This document shows positions 7,768-10,780 of a stretch of 10,780 bases of DNA, one piece after another; positions within the stretch are counted from its first letter, which is position 1; the number at the start of each line of letters is the position of its first letter. The notes beneath the pieces are model-generated. The model saw only the letters and a program-made list of their open reading frames with translations. It ran no database searches and was not told the origin of the DNA. This DNA comes from Bacillota bacterium (GTDB lineage Bacteria > Bacillota_B > Desulfitobacteriia > Desulfitobacteriales > Desulfitobacteriaceae): assembly GCA_021779415.1 (NCBI GenBank), contig JAJYAS010000057.1, positions 1 to 10,780 on the forward strand, written 5' to 3'. A program made the translations under genes and the position numbers.

Positions 7768-8442
7768 ATGACGTCATCTTGGGAGGAAGTATGCGTCTTA
7801 CGTACAAAACTTTACTACTTCTTGGGGAATTGTTTGCTTGAATCTATACCGGATGAGGGCGCAGAATTTACGCACCGTGCGTTTTGGGAGCAGTTTCCTT
7901 TAGAAGCAGCAAACGATAAGATGAAGAGCGGATTAGAGAGGCTAATTAATTGTACAGAGTATCTTAAAAAATTGCCGGCTTCCCAAGCGAGTCAAGAAGT
8001 TCAGTTAGAATTCACAAGTCTTTTCATAGGGCCTGGTGAACCGAAAGCACCCCCGTGGGAATCTGTCTACCGGACTCCGGAAAAACTGCTCTTCGGTTGG
8101 CCTACCTTACAAGTTCGCGAAGCGTATCGGCAGGACGGATTTGAGATCAAGCGCAAGTACCAGATGCCGGAAGACCACATGGGATTAGAACTTATGTTCT
8201 TAGCAACGGTAAGTAATGCTCTAGCAAAGACAATGATTAATGAAAATCAGAGTTCTACCCCATTGATGATTGAACGGCAGATGGATTTTATATCAAACCA
8301 TCCGCTAACGTGGATCGAAGATTTTTTTAATGATGCTAACTCAAACGATTCTATAGGTTTCTACAGTGGTTTAATCGAATTGATTTGGGGGATTCTCCTT
8401 TGGGATTTAGAAATTCTTAAAGAAATGCTTCAAGATGTATAA
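7768..8442 (+). CDS. TorD/DmsD-family molybdoenzyme maturation chaperone
   Basis: A 224-residue cytoplasmic chaperone that should bind the twin-arginine signal of the catalytic subunit, protect it during molybdenum cofactor insertion and release it for Tat export. The family pattern is clear: EFTSLFIGPGEPKAPPWESVY (81-101), PEDHMGLELMFLA (134-146) and FISNHPLTWI (174-183), in a largely helical protein of normal family length. It follows the membrane subunit by two bases, completing the catalytic/ferredoxin/anchor/chaperone order typical of these operons. The likely client is the protein at 3550; the soluble molybdoenzyme at 1366 lacks a Tat signal and is a less obvious client. Confidence 0.9.
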   Translation: MTSSWEEVCVLRTKLYYFLGNCLLESIPDEGAEFTHRAFWEQFPLEAANDKMKSGLERLINCTEYLKKLPASQASQEVQLEFTSLFIGPGEPKAPPWESVYRTPEKLLFGWPTLQVREAYRQDGFEIKRKYQMPEDHMGLELMFLATVSNALAKTMINENQSSTPLMIERQMDFISNHPLTWIEDFFNDANSNDSIGFYSGLIELIWGILLWDLEILKEMLQDV

Positions 8443-8492
8443 TGAAGAATTATATTAGTTTGTGTCTCATAAGAGTGAGTTATAAAATGAGA

Positions 8493-8518
8493 GAGTACGC
8501 GGTATTGGCCGCGTACTC
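8493..8518 (+). terminator. GC-rich hairpin after the chaperone gene, possible weak terminator
   Basis: GAGTACGCGG, loop TATTGG, then the exact complement CCGCGTACTC: a ten-base perfect stem with seven GC pairs, 50 bases after the chaperone stop. What follows is AGTTATAAACGC, without a T run, so it is not a canonical intrinsic terminator on the + strand. It may stop transcription partially, protect the 3' end of the operon mRNA, or be a processing site separating the operon from the next two genes. A weaker TCTCAT/ATGAGA pairing lies just upstream. No clear promoter was found between it and the gene at 8597. Confidence 0.5.
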
Positions 8519-8596
8519 AGTTATAAACGCAATTAAGTGTCGAAATATAACTTAAATGTTAAATAGTACAATTCCAACTGTAAAGAAGGAAAAAGA

Positions 8597-9127
8597 ATGG
8601 CTTGGCGCTTCTTGTTTAACCCGGACCTATGTATAGGCTGTCGTAGCTGCGAAATAGCTTGCCGTAATGAATTTGCTTCACAAGGCAGTGCGCAATGGCG
8701 ATGGCTTAAAGAGGTATCCGAAAATTCCAGGACGCATTACTTTCTATCACTGAGTTGTAATCATTGTGAAAATCCGGAGTGTGTTCGCGTTTGCCCTGAA
8801 AAAACCTATAGGAAACGCAAAGATGGCATTGTATTGCACGATCCAAGACTGTGCAGCGGATGTGGAAAGTGCACATATGCCTGTCCTTTTCATGTTCCGA
8901 AATATTCCTTGCTAACAGGTAGGGTAGACAAATGTAATTTGTGCTTGCATCGATTGGACAATGGCCTTCCAGCAGCCTGTGTAGCGGCTTGCCCGGTTAA
9001 CGCGCTTGGTCACTTGTTCCCTAGCGAGCCTGACCCGATAGAATCATGTAACTCTGTTTTGGGATTTGCCGATGTTTTAATTACCAAGCCCTCAATAAGA
9101 TTTATTCGGAATATTGGAAAGAAATAA
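8597..9127 (+). CDS. Second four-cluster DmsB-like 4Fe-4S protein
   Basis: A 176-residue ferredoxin-type electron carrier with sixteen cysteines in four intact groups: Cys12/15/18/22, 54/57/62/66, 86/89/92/96 and 113/116/128/132, including CIGCRSCEIAC and CNHCENPECVRVC. The ending TKPSIRF resembles the C-terminus of DmsB-type subunits. It is clearly different from the ferredoxin subunit at 5912, so it is a paralogue and not a recent duplicate. No signal peptide or membrane segment is seen. AGAAGGA at 8584-8590 serves as ribosome binding site. It is separated from the main operon by the hairpin at 8493 and lies 22 bases before the regulator. The absence of an adjacent catalytic subunit leaves two options: partner of the soluble molybdoenzyme at 1366, or alternative subunit of the exported enzyme. 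The first is my preferred inference. Confidence 0.92.
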   Translation: MAWRFLFNPDLCIGCRSCEIACRNEFASQGSAQWRWLKEVSENSRTHYFLSLSCNHCENPECVRVCPEKTYRKRKDGIVLHDPRLCSGCGKCTYACPFHVPKYSLLTGRVDKCNLCLHRLDNGLPAACVAACPVNALGHLFPSEPDPIESCNSVLGFADVLITKPSIRFIRNIGKK

Positions 9128-9149
9128 GGATTGATTCGAGGAGACCAAA

Positions 9150-10370
9150 ATGGAAAATCATCTTCAATGGGTTAAACGAATTACGGGAGCTCAGGCAGAG
9201 AAATGTGGCTTGATAGGACTAAGCCGTCTCTTGATGGAGGAAATTAAGAGGATTGTATTTGTTACTAATGAACAAGGACATGTTCAATGCTGGCATGTTC
9301 CGCAAAATCAATCTGGTTTTTCCCAGGAAAAGGTATCATTACCTAGCATTGTTGTAAACTCTAACGAAATGACGAAGGGATTCATTTCCTTTGGAGGAAC
9401 AAAATACTTCTTCTATTGTTGGCCTATTGCTAATCTAAGGAAGGAGGGTTATTTGTGGGTTCTGGCAGATAATGATAACTTATCTTCTAAGGAAATAGAG
9501 AGCGTTGAATTTCTTTGTTCGGCTATGTTGGTAGAAATTACGAAGCGGCAGGAGCAGATAGAGTTAAAGCAGTACTTGCGGGATGAATCGATACTTAACC
9601 TGTTATTCAATAATTACGATAGTCTCAAAACAAAAGGACAAGAGTGGGGCTGGGACCTCTCAAGCCCATATATTGTTGTAATTATTGAAGGGAAAATGAA
9701 GGTGCGCGGAAATAGATTTTCCGATGTTCGTGCTACGGCTGAAAACATTCTTCTTGCAAAATACCCCGGTGTTGTGACAGGAATGATAGGAAATTATCTT
9801 GTAACCCTATTCCCTTACCACAGAATAAGAGAAAAAGACAGCATAGTCAGCGATAAATGGAAGGATATACCGCTTAAGGCTTATTCGGAGTTACAGGGAA
9901 TATTAAGCGATGTAGAACTTTGGGCTGGAGTCGGTAATATTTATTCAGATCCGCCATTGCTCTATCGCAGTTATCAAGAGGCGAAAGTAGCATTAGAAAT
10001 GGGTAAATTATTAGGCAGAGAAGAAAATGTGGCGTTCTTTAACGAATTAGGCGCAACCCGTTTATTCTATAACCAAAGAGAGCAAGACTTACGCGATTTT
10101 TTCAATGAAACGCTCGGTCCTGTTCTCAACTACGACCAACATCATGATGGCAACCTGCTCTTAACTCTTTGGCATTATTTTATTTCAGGTGGAGATATCT
10201 CGACCGCGATAAAAAAAATGTATATACATGCTAATACCCTTCGATATCGCTTGCGCAAAGTGGAAGAACTTATCGGCTGCAGCCTTGATGCTCAGGAGGT
10301 AAGGTTTAATGTTTATGCTGCGTTAAAAGTAGGGATTATACTGGGGATTATTAAGGAAAAAGAAAATTGA
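9150..10370 (+). CDS. PucR/CdaR-type transcriptional regulator
   Basis: A 406-residue predicted DNA-binding regulator. The C-terminus (about 336-395) holds the PucR-type helix-turn-helix: LLTLWHYFISGGDISTAIKK followed by ANTLRYRLRKVEELIG. Before it, residues of about 170-305 resemble the degenerate GGDEF-like domain of CdaR proteins (WAGVGNIYSDPPLLYRSYQE, then ALEMGK). The N-terminal 130 residues look like a small-molecule sensor, perhaps GAF-like, but I cannot name the ligand. Ribosome binding site GAGGAGA (9138-9144) is five bases before ATG, and the gene is probably co-transcribed with the ferredoxin at 8597. Family members usually control purine, sugar-acid or amino-acid catabolism; placement beside a respiratory operon suggests it senses the electron acceptor or a metabolite and acts on the TTGT...ACAA sites near 3500, which is inference. 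No clear terminator follows, only the short palindrome GACTTAAGTC at 10380. Confidence 0.88.
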   Translation: MENHLQWVKRITGAQAEKCGLIGLSRLLMEEIKRIVFVTNEQGHVQCWHVPQNQSGFSQEKVSLPSIVVNSNEMTKGFISFGGTKYFFYCWPIANLRKEGYLWVLADNDNLSSKEIESVEFLCSAMLVEITKRQEQIELKQYLRDESILNLLFNNYDSLKTKGQEWGWDLSSPYIVVIIEGKMKVRGNRFSDVRATAENILLAKYPGVVTGMIGNYLVTLFPYHRIREKDSIVSDKWKDIPLKAYSELQGILSDVELWAGVGNIYSDPPLLYRSYQEAKVALEMGKLLGREENVAFFNELGATRLFYNQREQDLRDFFNETLGPVLNYDQHHDGNLLLTLWHYFISGGDISTAIKKMYIHANTLRYRLRKVEELIGCSLDAQEVRFNVYAALKVGIILGIIKEKEN

Positions 10371-10437
10371 GACTGGTCAGACTTAAGTCATTTAGCATTT
10401 TCCCACGATTGCATAAGTTGTATTTAGAGTTGTCCAC

Positions 10438-10557
10438 ATGACGCAAAACATAAAATCAATTCCGGGAGTCAACGCAGGGATACATACTTTTGAAGCTCGA
10501 ATGAACTTTAATCCTTATGTCTATATGCTTGTAACAATGGGAGGAATGTGCACGTAG
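10438..10557 (+). pseudogene. IS91-family (HUH, Y2) transposase fragment with His-to-Tyr changes
   Basis: A 39-codon open frame carries IPGVNAGIHTFEARMNFNP, followed by YVYMLVTMGGM and a stop. This closely recalls the conserved block of IS91-type transposases as I remember it (PGVIAGIHTFGARLNFNPHVHMLVTMGG), where HVH is the metal-binding HUH motif of this rolling-circle-type enzyme. Here both histidines are TAT tyrosine codons, each one C-to-T transition from CAT. The flanking protein is missing: the frame is closed upstream by a stop and ends just after GGM. A segment in another frame just upstream (10400-10438, FPRLHKLYLELST) might be more of the same protein after a frameshift, but this is unsure. 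A dead relic, not a functional transposase. Confidence 0.65.
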
Positions 10558-10768
10558 AGAGTGTGGAGGCCAGTTCAAGCGCTCAAATTCGCAGCGATTT
10601 TGTTACTATATTGTTGCCTTATTGATAGGCAGTGCTCTCTTTGATCTTTATGGCCTCGAATATCATGCAATTATTCTTAGTAAGGCGACTGAGAAACCAT
10701 TTCACAACTCAACGAGAAATGGTAAGGCTTTTATTAAAAGGACTATATCTGCTGAAGTATCGAGCTGA
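10535..10768 (+). other. Open frame without start codon, cysteine-rich beginning and one hydrophobic stretch
   Basis: About 77 codons open between stops at 10532 and 10766, with no ATG. It begins ECARRECGGQFKRSNSQRFC, which looks somewhat like part of a zinc ribbon, continues with a hydrophobic stretch YYIVALLIGSALF, and ends in a basic tail. It overlaps the transposase fragment at its start and the frame from 10665 at its end. It may be a broken gene fragment joined to the IS91 relic or a chance frame; I recognise no family. Confidence 0.2.
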
Positions 10769-10780
10769 ATTGGTTTTTAG
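10665..10780 (+). CDS. Possible start of a gene running off the right edge
   Basis: ATG at 10665 opens a frame that stays open to the window end (38 codons). It reads MQLFLVRRLRNHFTTQREMV and then RLLLKGLYLLKYRAELVF: a basic N-terminus, then a leucine-rich stretch with KGLYLLKYRAELV. This pattern faintly recalls the N-terminus of lasso-peptide biosynthesis B2 (transglutaminase-like) proteins, but 38 residues cannot settle it. No good ribosome binding site precedes the ATG, and the frame overlaps another one, so it could be chance. Confidence 0.25.
   Translation, partial: MQLFLVRRLRNHFTTQREMVRLLLKGLYLLKYRAELVF

Larger units (their letters stand above)
10371..10780. other. Right-end region of mobile-element debris without an intact gene
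   Basis: No complete gene is seen here. It contains a ten-base palindrome GACTTAAGTC (10380-10389), an IS91-type transposase fragment (10438-10557), an open frame with no usable start (10535-10768) and the possible beginning of a gene running off the right edge (from 10665). The frequent stops and frame changes suggest decayed insertion sequences. Confidence 0.6.

Noticed and set aside
1..10780. CRISPR array, tRNA or rRNA genes, or long direct repeats
   Set aside because: No regularly spaced repeats, no tRNA-like cloverleaf segments and no rRNA-like conserved stretches were seen by eye.

Overview
The window reads as an accessory region of an anaerobic, spore-former-type Clostridia genome. 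The best guess is the Desulfitobacterium/Desulfosporosinus group. This is inferred from the moderately low GC, strong GGAGG-type ribosome binding sites, a resolvase of the type common in Firmicutes elements, and a DMSO-reductase-family respiratory operon with an NrfD-type membrane anchor and a TorD chaperone. No marker gene fixes the genus. All convincing genes lie on the + strand.

Layout. (1) 1-1097: a serine recombinase, cut by the left window edge and apparently lacking its C-terminal coiled-coil tail. (2) 1366-3351: a molybdopterin oxidoreductase with no export signal, so probably cytoplasmic. (3) 3352-3549: an intergenic region with three TTGT...ACAA inverted repeats, one of them a near-perfect 23-bp palindrome just upstream of the next gene. 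(4) 3550-8442: a compact operon of a Tat-exported DmsA-like catalytic subunit, a 16-cysteine four-cluster ferredoxin subunit, a roughly ten-helix NrfD/PsrC-type quinone-interacting membrane subunit and a TorD-family maturation chaperone, with gaps of 2 to 15 bases. (5) 8443-8596: a gap with a GC-rich hairpin. (6) 8597-10370: a second four-cluster DmsB-like ferredoxin protein and a PucR/CdaR-type regulator, 22 bases apart. (7) 10371-10780: mobile-element debris, including a short IS91-family (HUH, Y2) transposase remnant whose two motif histidines read as tyrosines, then overlapping short open frames running into the right edge.

How the genes fit together. The exported catalytic subunit would face outside, pass or take electrons through the first ferredoxin subunit, and connect to menaquinone through the NrfD protein. 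TorD would hold the catalytic subunit until its molybdenum cofactor is inserted and Tat export can proceed. The soluble molybdoenzyme and the second ferredoxin lack signal peptides and flank the operon, so they could form a separate cytoplasmic pair; this is inference. The PucR-like protein is the only regulator present and the natural candidate to control the locus. The substrate cannot be read from the sequence. Recombinase and transposase remnants on both sides suggest the respiratory cassette sits in a recombination-prone region.
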